Source: Rifleibacterium sp035352635
GTDB taxonomy: Bacteria > Muiribacteriota > Ozemobacteria > Ozemobacterales > Ozemobacteraceae
Direction of reading: 5' to 3'
Length of the DNA: 14,288 nt
Assembly (NCBI GenBank): GCA_035352635.1
Contig: DAOPYA010000111.1
Coordinates: 1 to 14,288, forward strand
Shown in pieces: positions 1 to 6,177 of this stretch. The position numbers and the translations under genes were made by a program. The notes below the pieces were generated by a model. It saw only the letters and a list, made by a program, of their open reading frames with translations, had not been told where the DNA came from and did no database searches. The number at the start of each line of letters is the position of its first letter. Position 1 is the stretch's first letter.

Positions 1-1
1 A

Positions 2-616
2 ACGGTAAAGCAGGTTCCCGGGCTCGAAGGGCTTGAAGGTCGACTGATTCCGCCAGCTTTAATGGTTCAGGAATTTTTTGCCCGTGAGCAAAAGGCCATC
101 GACGATCTTGAAGCCCAGGCCGAAAGTCTGGCCGCAACCATGGAAGAACTGCGCGAAGAACATGGCGGCGAAGATGGCCTGCTGAGCAACGCCACCGATG
201 ACAAGGGCAAAATCAGCAAAACCGGTCTGGCAAAGGCGATAAAAGATCTAGGCCGGCGTAACGCCGACAACGGCGAAGAATACGACAAACTCCAGGAATA
301 CAAAGCTCTGACCGAACAGGAAACCGCAATTCAGAGCAGTATCAAAGCTGCCAGAGCCGAACTTGAGAAAAAGGTGATCGCGCAATACCCGAAGTTGTCT
401 ATTGAGCAGATCAAAACCATCGTCATCGAAAAGAAATGGCTGGCCGCCATGGAAACGCGTATCAGCACCGAAATGGAAAACATCAGCCACCGCCTCACCC
501 GCCGCATCAAAGAACTGGCCGAACGCTACGAAACGCCGCTACCCCAGCTTGACAACGCAGTCGCCGAACTTACCGCCAAAGTAGCTGACCACTTAAAAAA
601 GATGGGCTTCGCATGA
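2..616 (+). CDS. hsdM: Type I restriction-modification DNA methyltransferase subunit HsdM, C-terminal part
   Basis: The reading frame is open from base 2 without a start codon, so the gene enters from the left edge and only about 204 C-terminal residues are visible. The visible part opens with the segment GRLIPPALMVQEFF, followed by a long charged helical region (EELREEHGGEDGLL, DDKGKISK, and a C-terminal PLPQLDNAVAELTAKVADH). This is the helical C-terminal region typical of one HsdM subfamily. HsdM carries the adenine methyltransferase and pairs with HsdS; the catalytic NPPF region would lie upstream of the window. The stop codon overlaps the next ATG (ATGA, 613-616), as usual in hsd operons. 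Assignment is from remembered family sequence; the visible C-terminus looks complete and unbroken. Confidence 0.88.
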   Translation, partial: TVKQVPGLEGLEGRLIPPALMVQEFFAREQKAIDDLEAQAESLAATMEELREEHGGEDGLLSNATDDKGKISKTGLAKAIKDLGRRNADNGEEYDKLQEYKALTEQETAIQSSIKAARAELEKKVIAQYPKLSIEQIKTIVIEKKWLAAMETRISTEMENISHRLTRRIKELAERYETPLPQLDNAVAELTAKVADHLKKMGFA

Positions 617-804
617 AACAAAAAGAACCAACCACAACGATTTTAAGCCCCCTTGCTGACGCCAACACAGCAAGTCTGACACCTGAACCACCCGAAGCAG
701 AAAAAAAACTCCCGGGAGCCTGCCATGAACAAAATCCCCGCAGGCTACAAAAGAACCGAAATCGGCATCATTCCCGAAGATTGGGACATATACAAATTAT
801 CTGA
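613..804 (+). CDS. Short ORF between hsdM and hsdS, possible 5' extension of hsdS
   Basis: A 63-codon frame starts at the ATGA overlap with hsdM, exactly where the next operon gene would be expected to start. Its first ~30 residues are Pro/Thr/Glu rich (SLTPEPPEAEKK). After that it runs into the hsdS coding region in another frame and becomes Arg/His-rich shadow. An 8-A run lies at 701-708. Losing one A would fuse this frame to hsdS without a stop. It is therefore either a leader ORF that couples hsdM translation to hsdS, or the original hsdS N-terminus cut off by a frameshift. No function is assigned to the peptide itself. Confidence 0.25.
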   Translation: MKQKEPTTTILSPLADANTASLTPEPPEAEKKLPGACHEQNPRRLQKNRNRHHSRRLGHIQII

Positions 805-1303
805 ATTGGTGAATATGAAAAGCGGTGTTTCAATAACTTCCAAGCATAGTTCACTTGATGGCAAATACCCCTGCTATGGTGGCAATGGGCTTAGAGGCTA
901 TACCGATCAATTTACCCATAGTGGTAGATTTGCATTAATCGGCAGACAGGGAGCCTTATGTGGAAACGTTCAATTTGTGTCTGGCGATTTTTTTGCTTCT
1001 GAGCATGCTATTGTTGTAACGTCTAAGGCAAACACTCAAATAAAGCTGCTTTATTATGTGCTAATAGAATTGAATTTGAATCAGTATTCAGAATCTTCTG
1101 CCCAACCAGGTTTATCAGTCGCCAAAATTCTTGACCTGCCATTACCTTATTCAGCCAACTTGGCTGAGCAAACTGCAATCGCAACAATAATTACCGGCAT
1201 GGAAACCGAAATAGAAGCTCTGGAAGCCAGACTTGCCAAATACAAACAAATCAAACAGGGCATGATGCAAACCTTATTAACCGGGAAAATAAGATTACTA
1301 TGA
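725..1303 (+). CDS. hsdS: Type I restriction-modification specificity subunit HsdS, half-size
   Basis: HsdS sets the DNA recognition sequence of the type I methyltransferase and endonuclease. The protein is 192 residues, roughly half of a normal HsdS, and has one target recognition domain. It begins with the family motif GYKRTEIGIIPEDW (about residues 7-20). It ends with the conserved helical segment EIEALEARLAKYKQIKQGMM followed by LLTGKIRLL, the usual HsdS C-terminus. Half-size HsdS proteins are known to dimerise and so rebuild a two-TRD subunit with a symmetric target; that is inference here. The ATG has a Shine-Dalgarno GGGAG at 714-718, six bases away. The stop overlaps the next start (ATGA, 1300-1303). 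A deletion product of a full-length gene is the alternative. Confidence 0.88.
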   Translation: MNKIPAGYKRTEIGIIPEDWDIYKLSELVNMKSGVSITSKHSSLDGKYPCYGGNGLRGYTDQFTHSGRFALIGRQGALCGNVQFVSGDFFASEHAIVVTSKANTQIKLLYYVLIELNLNQYSESSAQPGLSVAKILDLPLPYSANLAEQTAIATIITGMETEIEALEARLAKYKQIKQGMMQTLLTGKIRLL

Positions 1304-1356
1304 ACAGAATCGGGGTATTCATCAGCAGCGTGCAAAAGGAGTTCGCCGCAGGGTAG
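1300..1356 (+). pseudogene. 5' remnant of a DUF4062 / AlbA_2-type gene
   Basis: Starting at the ATGA overlap with hsdS, a short frame encodes MNRIGVFISSVQKEFAAG and then stops at TAG (1354-1356). This is the characteristic N-terminus of DUF4062 domain proteins, which often also carry an AlbA_2 putative DNA-binding domain and sit between hsdS and hsdR in type I loci. The matching C-terminus of such a protein lies at 1839-2303, so one gene appears to have lost its middle, which is now occupied by hicBA on the other strand. Too short to be functional. Confidence 0.75.
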
Positions 1357-1369
1357 CGCTGCCTGTATT

Positions 1370-1606
1370 TCAACGAGATGCGTTTATAAAATCTTCAAAT
1401 GTCATTGAAATGTCTTTGGTAATCTGCCTCAACAGAATCGGCGAAATATCCTTGCCATAGTGACAGGGGACAGTGGTTTTTCGACCATCACGATGTCTAA
1501 ACTGCTTATGTGAACCTTTCTGGCGAACTTCAACAAAGCCGAGTCCGGTTAAAATCCTGATAACTTCCCTGGCAGTTAAAACTGGGCCTGCAATCACTTC
1601 AGGCAA
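1370..1606 (-). CDS. hicA: HicA family mRNA interferase toxin
   Basis: A 78-residue basic protein with the HicA (YcfA-like) signature: AREVIRILTGLGF at 12-24, then VRQKGSHKQFRHRDGR at about 27-42 with the catalytic His33 in GSH, then TTVPCH and GKDISPILLRQITKDI at 51-66. HicA toxins have a double-stranded-RNA-binding-like fold and cleave mRNA until bound by HicB. The start is TTG at 1606, overlapping the end of hicB by 8 bases, so translation is probably coupled. GTG at 1597 is an alternative start. Length and all key residues fit a working toxin. It is transcribed against the surrounding hsd operon. Confidence 0.92.
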   Translation of the reverse strand: MPEVIAGPVLTAREVIRILTGLGFVEVRQKGSHKQFRHRDGRKTTVPCHYGKDISPILLRQITKDISMTFEDFINASR

Positions 1607-1808
1607 CTTTCACATTTTGAGTGCCTACAAATTCTGATTCGATAGCCGGGTCTCCATCTATCAGCAGCATTTCAATTACCTCGCGCAGGTTATTGTTCAA
1701 TTCATCAAGGGTTTCGCCCTGGGAGTGCGCACCAGGAAAACCTGGAATATAACCGACATACAAACCCGTTGCATTACACTTTTCGACAACCGCCGTGAAA
1801 ACTCGCAT
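1599..1808 (-). CDS. hicB: HicB family antitoxin
   Basis: A 69-residue protein with the HicB N-terminal fold signature: MRVFTAVVEK, then YVGYIPGFPGAHSQGETLDE, then NLREVIEMLL. HicB binds HicA and blocks its RNase activity. This is the short form: nothing follows the partial RNase-H-like domain, so there is no C-terminal DNA-binding domain and autoregulation by HicB alone is doubtful. The start at 1808 is preferred over the ATG at 1826 because GGGAGAG lies 5 bases upstream of it. The order is hicB then hicA, the reverse of the best-studied E. coli pair but common for short HicB types. Confidence 0.9.
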   Translation of the reverse strand: MRVFTAVVEKCNATGLYVGYIPGFPGAHSQGETLDELNNNLREVIEMLLIDGDPAIESEFVGTQNVKVA

Positions 1809-1813
1809 GCGCT

Positions 1814-1820
1814 CTCTCCC
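1814..1820 (-). promoter_or_regulatory. Ribosome binding site that decides the hicB start
   Basis: On the minus strand GGGAGAG stands 5 bases before the ATG at 1808. The in-frame ATG at 1826 lies upstream of this site and has no comparable sequence, so the shorter HicB is the likely product. Confidence 0.6.
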
Positions 1821-1838
1821 TGACATTATATATGTTCC

Positions 1839-2303
1839 ATGATACCATCATGTCGTTCAGTGGTTGTAATAGTTTTTTCCAAACTTTGCCGCGAAGCAGA
1901 CTTGAACCCACCGGAATTTATTCAGGAAGAAATTTTCCGGACTATTATCTGGCGGCCAGTTACCGACCAGGTTACCGTGCAAGCTACCGTGCAAGCTACC
2001 GGGCAAGTCACCGGGCAAGCTACCGGACAAGCCGCCGGACAAGTTAGTGGACAGGTTCCCGAGGAAGTCCGGCGTTTGATGCTGATTCTGAAGGGTGAAA
2101 TTAAACGCGCAGAGATGCAGGAAATACTTGGTTTGAAACATCGGGCATTTTTTAATGACAATTATTTGCAGCTGGCAATAGATATCGGTCTGCTCGAATT
2201 GGTTTTTCCGCAGATCCCGTTTCATCCAAAACAAGCATACCGGCTGAGTAAAAAAGGCAAAGCATTAAAACGGTCACTTAAAGCGAAGGATAAAAAATCA
2301 TGA
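1839..2303 (+). pseudogene. 3' remnant of a DUF4062/AlbA_2 (RecG-like, COG2865-type) putative regulator
   Basis: A 154-codon frame that matches the C-terminal part of AlbA_2-containing proteins often annotated as ATP-dependent helicase-like or transcriptional regulator. The segment LCREADLNPPEFIQEEIFRT (about 16-35) is followed by a Thr/Gly-Gln-Val/Ala tetrapeptide repeat, then a winged-helix-like end (IKRAEMQEILGLKHRAFF, NDNYLQLAIDIG, HPKQAYRLSKKGKAL). The first ~14 residues look non-native, and the N-terminal AlbA_2 core is absent. Its true 5' end is the stub at 1300-1356. The stop overlaps the hsdR start (ATGA, 2300-2303), confirming its place in the operon. It might still be translated as a stand-alone winged-helix protein, but most likely it is decay. 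Confidence 0.75.
1962..2057 (+). repeat. Eight 12-bp tandem repeats encoding T/A/S-x-Q-V/A
   Basis: Eight degenerate 12-base units (consensus ACCGGGCAAGCT-like) encode tetrapeptides such as TVQA, TGQV, TGQA, AGQV and SGQV. Such TGQV-type repeats are a known feature of the C-terminal linker of this protein family. The two exact ACCGTGCAAGCT units next to each other suggest recent unit duplication. Confidence 0.85.
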
Positions 2304-2634
2304 GCGAAATCGGCCAGAAAGAGCGGGGAACGAACAATTAGCCGCTGAGCTCGATGAAAAAATTCTGACCACCAAAAAAGACGGCTGGCGCGATAACATG
2401 CAGAAAACCAGGGCGGTTGAGAATGCCATCAAGGAAACCCTCGAGCGTTTTCAGGTAAAAGAGCCTACCGCCGATTATGTTTTAGACCTGGTGAGAAACC
2501 AGCGTGAATACTGGTGGAACAAATCGTCGTCGCCAACATCACCATCGATGTCGTGCGCAAGGATATCAAAAATATTTATCTTGCCGTTTACCCGCCCGCG
2601 GGCAAAGTTCGTATCGCTGCGCCTCTTGCAGTAA
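2300..2634 (+). pseudogene. hsdR: Type I restriction endonuclease subunit HsdR, internally deleted
   Basis: HsdR is normally the ~1000-residue motor and nuclease subunit. Here the first frame (2300-2341) reads MSEIGQKERGTNN and stops at TAG; MSEIGQKER is a typical HsdR start. From 2335 a different frame reads LAAELDEKILTTKKDGWRD and goes on through AVENAIKETLERF to VLDLVRNQREY at about 2511, the usual HsdR C-terminus. The PD-(D/E)XK nuclease and both helicase domains are missing, so a deletion of roughly 900 codons has joined the two ends out of frame. The tail frame reads on to 2634 because the expected stop after Tyr is TGG. The product cannot restrict DNA. Confidence 0.82.
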
Positions 2635-3278
2635 ATGAAGATGCCATAAGGCTTTTTGCTGTTGGCAAACTAGCCTGGATAAAAAGAAACCAGCAAAAGT
2701 TTGCCGCGCAGGAAAGACTTGCACCGCGAGAATACAAGAACCGCGAGAGCCATTATTTTAAAGGGCAGCGCTACCTGCTCAGAGTCGTTGAGGTTGCCGC
2801 CGCGCCGCACGTTTGCCGGCGCAGCAGAACTTTTATCGATATGCACGTGCGGCCCGGCACCCCGGCAGAAAAGCGGCACAGAATCATGAACGAATGGTAC
2901 CGCAGCGAGCTAAAAAAATCAGCGGCGGGCCTCATCGAAAAATGGCAGAAAAAGCTGCAGACCGGGCTGGCCGGCTGGCAGGTCAGGCAGATGAAAACGC
3001 GCTGGGGCTCTTGCAGCATCGAACGCAAAAGCATTCTGCTCAACCTCGAACTCGCCAAAAAGCCCGTAGCATGCCTCGAATACATTATCGTGCATGAACT
3101 GCTACACCTGCGCGAGCGCCGCCATAACGAACAATTTCAGCTGCTGCTCGACCGCCACCTGCCCGACTGGAAAAAGCGCCGCGACGAACTCAACCGCACC
3201 CCCGCCAGCCACGCGTTGCTTCCGCCCAAACATTCGCCGACCGCCATCCAAGCACTGTCATTATGGCCAAAATTATAG
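2514..3278 (+). CDS. ygjP: YgjP/SprT-like M48-family zinc metallopeptidase
   Basis: A 254-residue protein of the YgjP (DUF45/WLM) metallopeptidase family, often the last gene of type I restriction operons. It has the zinc motif HELLH (194-198) with the third ligand probably His204, and the family motif KTRWGSCS (161-168) upstream of it. No signal peptide or membrane segment is seen, so it should be cytoplasmic. Its substrate and its role beside hsd genes are not known to me. The start is GTG at 2514 within TGGTG; in the ancestor this was probably TGATG, overlapping the hsdR stop. There is no clear Shine-Dalgarno sequence, which fits coupling to hsdR translation. The C-terminal ~25 residues are unusually Pro-rich. 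Confidence 0.88.
   Translation: MEQIVVANITIDVVRKDIKNIYLAVYPPAGKVRIAAPLAVNEDAIRLFAVGKLAWIKRNQQKFAAQERLAPREYKNRESHYFKGQRYLLRVVEVAAAPHVCRRSRTFIDMHVRPGTPAEKRHRIMNEWYRSELKKSAAGLIEKWQKKLQTGLAGWQVRQMKTRWGSCSIERKSILLNLELAKKPVACLEYIIVHELLHLRERRHNEQFQLLLDRHLPDWKKRRDELNRTPASHALLPPKHSPTAIQALSLWPKL
3159..3180 (+). repeat. 22-bp exact direct repeat, left copy (inside ygjP)
   Basis: Bases 3159-3180, encoding LPDWKKR of YgjP, recur exactly at 14167-14188 in the same strand and codon frame. A 22-base match is not expected by chance in 14 kb. It marks a second ygjP-derived fragment at the right end of the window. Confidence 0.85.
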
Positions 3279-3618
3279 AATAAATTGTTCGGCGAAAAAA
3301 AATACATCAACATGACATATCTTGTCGTTTTGATTCGCTACAATAATCTTATAAGAGGTTAGTAATGACACAAACCGCTACGAAAGAAAAATAATTGAAG
3401 AAAGCAAAAAATTAGAATTATTGTCCGCTGAACTTGAATGAAATGCCCTTTCGGTCAGCATTATCGCCATCGACTTTCAGCAGTCATGAGAAGTTCTCTG
3501 CGGCTTCGCTGAGTCGGTCTGAAGAAATTGCTGCAAACCTGACTGTTAAGTAAAGACTTGATTTACGCCTGGTTTCGGCAAACAAAAATCCCCGGAAAAA
3601 ATTGAATAGGAGAAAAAT
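3279..3618. other. Intergenic stretch with a decayed small ORF
   Basis: No convincing gene. At 3364 an ATG with AGAGG upstream opens a 9-codon frame (MTQTATKEK). The +2 frame across the same bases reads YERKIIEESKKLELLSAELE before TGA. This looks like a short coiled-coil-like peptide frame broken by an indel. The end of the stretch carries the ribosome binding site AGGAG (3608-3612) of the next gene. I see no terminator of standard form. Confidence 0.4.
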
Positions 3619-4593
3619 ATGACCATTTTCGCGCTGAAGGGCAACTCTGACTGGTGCAACATTCTGGAATCTCTTGATAAGGGTGAAGGAAGATTTGGTT
3701 GGAGTTATATTAACTCCGCAAACCTTAAGGACCTGAGAGAGAAAGTTAAGCAGCATGGTTGGAATGCACTTAGCGAAGAAGAAAAGGACTGTTATCAGAA
3801 TTTTCTTCTGGACCTCAAATTCGGCGACTATGTTGTTTACATCAATATTCCAGAATGGGGCAAATGCACGACTGCAAAGGTAACTGGAGAATATTTCTGG
3901 AGATTTGATGATGACGATTTCAACCACCGGTTTTCAGTGGACCCATCGACTGTATTTGTCTTTGATCGAAATGATTCAATTGTTCACCCAGTATTGAAGG
4001 CTCGGCTAAAACTGCAACGCAGGTGGTGGCGGATTTATCATGAAAATGAATTCGAGTCACTGATTCAGAGTCTTTCTTCTGGTGTCTCACCAACACCAGC
4101 CAATCAAGATACGGGGTTAAGATTCCTGGCAAACGAAATACAACCATTTCTTGTCAGCATTGCCAATAGCGTTCATAGAACTCATCCCAGTTATGACCTG
4201 GAAGGATTGATTGCAAGGACTTTTCAGAATGTTCCTGGAGTCCTTGACGTAAAATGGCAGGGTGGAAGAGGCGACCACGGTGCTGATGTTTTAGTAACAT
4301 ACAACGAAGGCTTACCACTTCCCGGTCTTGAGAATCAGGGAATGATGGTAGTTCAAGTTAAATCGTATGAAGGAGAGCACTGGGACACACAGGCCGTAGA
4401 AGATTTGAAGAGAGCCTTCATGTACTACCCCGAGGCAAAAATGGGACTTATAATTTCAACCTCAAATTCCATGACGAAAAATGTCGAGAAGGCCTTGGAT
4501 GATTTACGTGAAGAAATCAAAAAGCCAATTGCAATGATGATGGGGCCTGAGGTCGCAGCATTTTTTCTTAAATATGGTCCAAAATTGGCCTGA
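3619..4593 (+). CDS. Mrr-like restriction endonuclease with an N-terminal recognition-type domain
   Basis: A 324-residue protein in two parts. The C-terminal part (about 187-324) is an Mrr_cat-type PD-(D/E)XK nuclease domain: YDLEGLIARTFQNVPGVLDV (192-211), then GGRGDHGADVLV with Asp223, then VVQVKSY with Gln246 and Lys248. The QxK form of the motif is normal in Mrr-type enzymes. The N-terminal part (1-150) contains GEGRFGWSYI and FGDYVVYINIPEWGK followed by Trp/Phe-rich segments. It may read modified bases, as EVE/PUA-like domains do in type IV enzymes, but that is inference. Likely role: cleavage of foreign, possibly modified, DNA. It has its own ribosome binding site (AGGAG, 6 bases from ATG) and stands alone. 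All expected residues are present. Confidence 0.8.
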   Translation: MTIFALKGNSDWCNILESLDKGEGRFGWSYINSANLKDLREKVKQHGWNALSEEEKDCYQNFLLDLKFGDYVVYINIPEWGKCTTAKVTGEYFWRFDDDDFNHRFSVDPSTVFVFDRNDSIVHPVLKARLKLQRRWWRIYHENEFESLIQSLSSGVSPTPANQDTGLRFLANEIQPFLVSIANSVHRTHPSYDLEGLIARTFQNVPGVLDVKWQGGRGDHGADVLVTYNEGLPLPGLENQGMMVVQVKSYEGEHWDTQAVEDLKRAFMYYPEAKMGLIISTSNSMTKNVEKALDDLREEIKKPIAMMMGPEVAAFFLKYGPKLA

Positions 4594-4912
4594 CGAGAGC
4601 GTCTCTCATTTCCACTGCTGCATACGGTTCTGGTGAGGACTTGTTCAGTCGCAAAGTAGCACTCACTTCTTAAAGAATCTGATTGAGCAGCCCGATGAAG
4701 AACTTTATTATGTGTGTACTCCCGGAAAAATTTGAATCGAAGTGTGGGGAGCGGAAAAGTGGCCGTTATACCCTGCCATTTTGTCAGAGAGGCGACAGGC
4801 AGAAGTTTCCAACATGACAAGATCAATGCGAGACGATTAGAAGACAAATGTCACGGCATGGCGTACTTACGAAGTAAAATTATATATTGGGAAATTGAAG
4901 GGGGACAATAAC
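4594..4912. other. Intergenic stretch without a supported gene
   Basis: A weak 5-bp hairpin (GAGAG-CGT-CTCTC, 4595-4607) follows the nuclease gene directly but has no T-run. The only open frame (4714-4911, GTG start) has no ribosome binding site and no recognisable sequence. The last bases hold AAGGGGG (4898-4904), the ribosome binding site of the next gene. Confidence 0.4.
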
Positions 4913-5092
4913 ATGGCTTGGGGTTATCGTGAAAATGGATTTGATTTCCGACTCTCAGACCTGAAATACAAGGTTGGCGGATGCAGACAGTATTTTTCTT
5001 CCGAGGGTGGTGTATTTTCTTTTGACTTCAAAGGTTTTGATTACGAAAGAAGAGAGCCTGATTATGCTTGGCATGCAGTCTTAGAATGTTAG
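4913..5092 (+). CDS. Small protein of unknown function, possibly truncated
   Basis: A 59-residue protein, MAWGYRENGFDFRLSDLKYK at its start, ending in DYAWHAVLEC. I do not recognise it. It is rich in aromatic residues and Gly, and has no membrane segment. The ATG at 4913 is preferred over the upstream in-frame TTG at 4895 because a strong AAGGGGG lies 8 bases before it. Its last 65 bases overlap, tail to tail, the 3' end of the minus-strand gene at 5028-5495, so one of the two reading frames may have been altered by a junction in this region. The well-placed ribosome binding site is the main support for translation. Confidence 0.5.
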   Translation: MAWGYRENGFDFRLSDLKYKVGGCRQYFSSEGGVFSFDFKGFDYERREPDYAWHAVLEC

Positions 5093-5495
5093 CTGAACCA
5101 ACGGCTGATATTGCTAGCACAGCCGCTGCGGTGATTTTTAATGACAGGTTGCCCCAAAAAGCCGCAGACAGACAGATTCCGGCAATAATTGCGAGGCAGA
5201 ATTCAATGAATCTGCGCAAAATATACAGGCTCTCAGAAAAATGCCCGCAAGCTCTAACAAAAGCGTTCACATTTTCTCTCGCTTTAACTGCAGCCTCAGC
5301 GTCATAATTACCATTGTGGAGCATGACATCAATTGCCATCATGTCTACTGGAATTTTATCCATGACTGCGGTTTCGAACAATTTTTCCAGGGCATTACTG
5401 ATTTTTTTTATTCTGAGATATTGATACCAGAGCAAGCCGGTCAGGCCAGTTAAACACATATTCCGAATAAATTTCTCTGCCGCGTGTTTTTCCAT
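5028..5495 (-). CDS. Small inner-membrane protein, unknown function
   Basis: A 155-residue protein with a hydrophilic N-terminal two-thirds and two likely membrane helices near the C-terminus (about 95-116, FIEFCLAIIAGICLSAAFW; and 119-138, LKITAAAVLAISAVGSAN). A weaker hydrophobic patch lies at 13-25. The middle region (30-90) is acidic and basic mixed helix. The ATG is preceded by GGAG (5503-5506) at 7 bases. It probably follows the 86-residue membrane ORF in one minus-strand unit (36-base gap). I do not recognise the family. Confidence 0.6.
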   Translation of the reverse strand: MEKHAAEKFIRNMCLTGLTGLLWYQYLRIKKISNALEKLFETAVMDKIPVDMMAIDVMLHNGNYDAEAAVKARENVNAFVRACGHFSESLYILRRFIEFCLAIIAGICLSAAFWGNLSLKITAAAVLAISAVGSANILRLHAKHNQALFFRNQNL

Positions 5496-5531
5496 TCATC
5501 TGCTCCAATCTACGATTTTCTCCAATCATAA

Positions 5532-5792
5532 TCAGACAAAACGACAAACCACGTCGCGCTCAAGCAGAAAGTCTTCCAGTCCGAAATGATTTGCCGGTGC
5601 CGACGATTGTGCTGAGTTGTTGAACAGAATTCTGTCTGCAGTCTTTGCCCAATCATGCTGATTGTAGTATATTTCTAACCAGTCAATTAGAATTGGAAGC
5701 AGCGTAAAAAGACAAAACGCACACAGAATCGGGGTCACACATGGCGGTAAAAACCTGGCTATGAAAGCAAAATCTGAATTGAGCTCTGCCAC
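5532..5792 (-). CDS. Small membrane protein ORF, upstream partner of the 155-residue protein
   Basis: An 86-codon frame with one hydrophobic segment (CVTPILCAFCLFTLLPILI) followed by a soluble tail (DWLEIYYNQHDWAKTADRI and on to GLEDFLLERDVVCRFV). The listed start is GTG at 5792; GTG at 5738 (VTPILCAF) is equally possible. Neither has a clear ribosome binding site. The 5' end overlaps the start of the YhcG fragment on the other strand, which suggests that a rearrangement junction near 5740-5765 removed its native start. Unknown function. Confidence 0.4.
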   Translation of the reverse strand: MAELNSDFAFIARFLPPCVTPILCAFCLFTLLPILIDWLEIYYNQHDWAKTADRILFNNSAQSSAPANHFGLEDFLLERDVVCRFV

Positions 5793-6177
5793 AGAATATA
5801 AAAACTGGCTCCTGGAGCTGAAACAGAAGTTTCGTCAGGCGCAGCTTAAAGCTGCTGTCAGGGTTAATTCTGCTTTACTGGAATTTTACTGGGAACTTGG
5901 CGCCTCGATCGTAGGAAAACAAAAAAATGTAACCTGGGGTAGTGGTTTTCTTAAACAGTTTAGCATTGACTTGATGGTTGAGTTTCCTGATGTCAAAGGA
6001 TTCTCAGAAGCAAATTTACACTATATCCGTCGGTTGTATTTATTCTATGTTCAAGGTGTTTCTAATAGTGGCACAAGCCGTGCAACTATTTCAAAACAAC
6101 TTGAACAGGTTAGACGATGGCATCTCTTTTGTTATGAAAAAATTTCAATTGCGAAGCAGCCTGCTTCGCAATTATAG
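5761..6177 (+). pseudogene. YhcG-type (DUF1016) PD-(D/E)XK nuclease, N-terminal fragment
   Basis: The 138-codon frame matches the N-terminal DUF1016 domain: YKNWLLELKQKFRQAQLKAA (13-32), LLEFYWELGASI (39-50), GSGFLKQFSIDLM (60-72) and EFPDVKGFSEANLHYIRRLY (74-93). Full-length family members are about 350 residues and carry the nuclease domain in the second half. Here similarity stops near residue 100-115, and an unrelated tail ends at TAG (6175-6177) inside a palindrome. No ribosome binding site precedes the ATG. This is a truncated, probably inactive relic of a mobile-element-linked or defence-linked nuclease. Confidence 0.75.
6147..6173. repeat. Perfect 27-bp palindrome (13-bp arms)
   Basis: AATTGCGAAGCAG, one central C, then CTGCTTCGCAATT. 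As RNA it would form a hairpin of about 12 pairs. It is followed by a T-rich stretch (TCTATTTTGTTTT) without a proper T-run, so it could act as a weak terminator or be a REP-like or element-end sequence. It sits exactly where the YhcG fragment ends and before the DUF262 operon. Confidence 0.8.

Noticed and set aside
1304..1316. 13-base identity between 1304-1316 and 5723-5735 (ACAGAATCGGGGT)
   Set aside because: One or two 13-base matches are expected by chance in a 14-kb window, and the surrounding sequences do not align.
3320..3363. Promoter (TTGATT ... TATAAG) upstream of the decayed small ORF
   Set aside because: The spacing is 14 bases, too short for a standard sigma-70 promoter, and no better pair was found.
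4714..4911. 65-codon plus-strand frame upstream of the small gene at 4913
   Set aside because: It has a GTG start without a ribosome binding site, no recognisable sequence, and an end that overlaps the strong ribosome binding site of the next gene.
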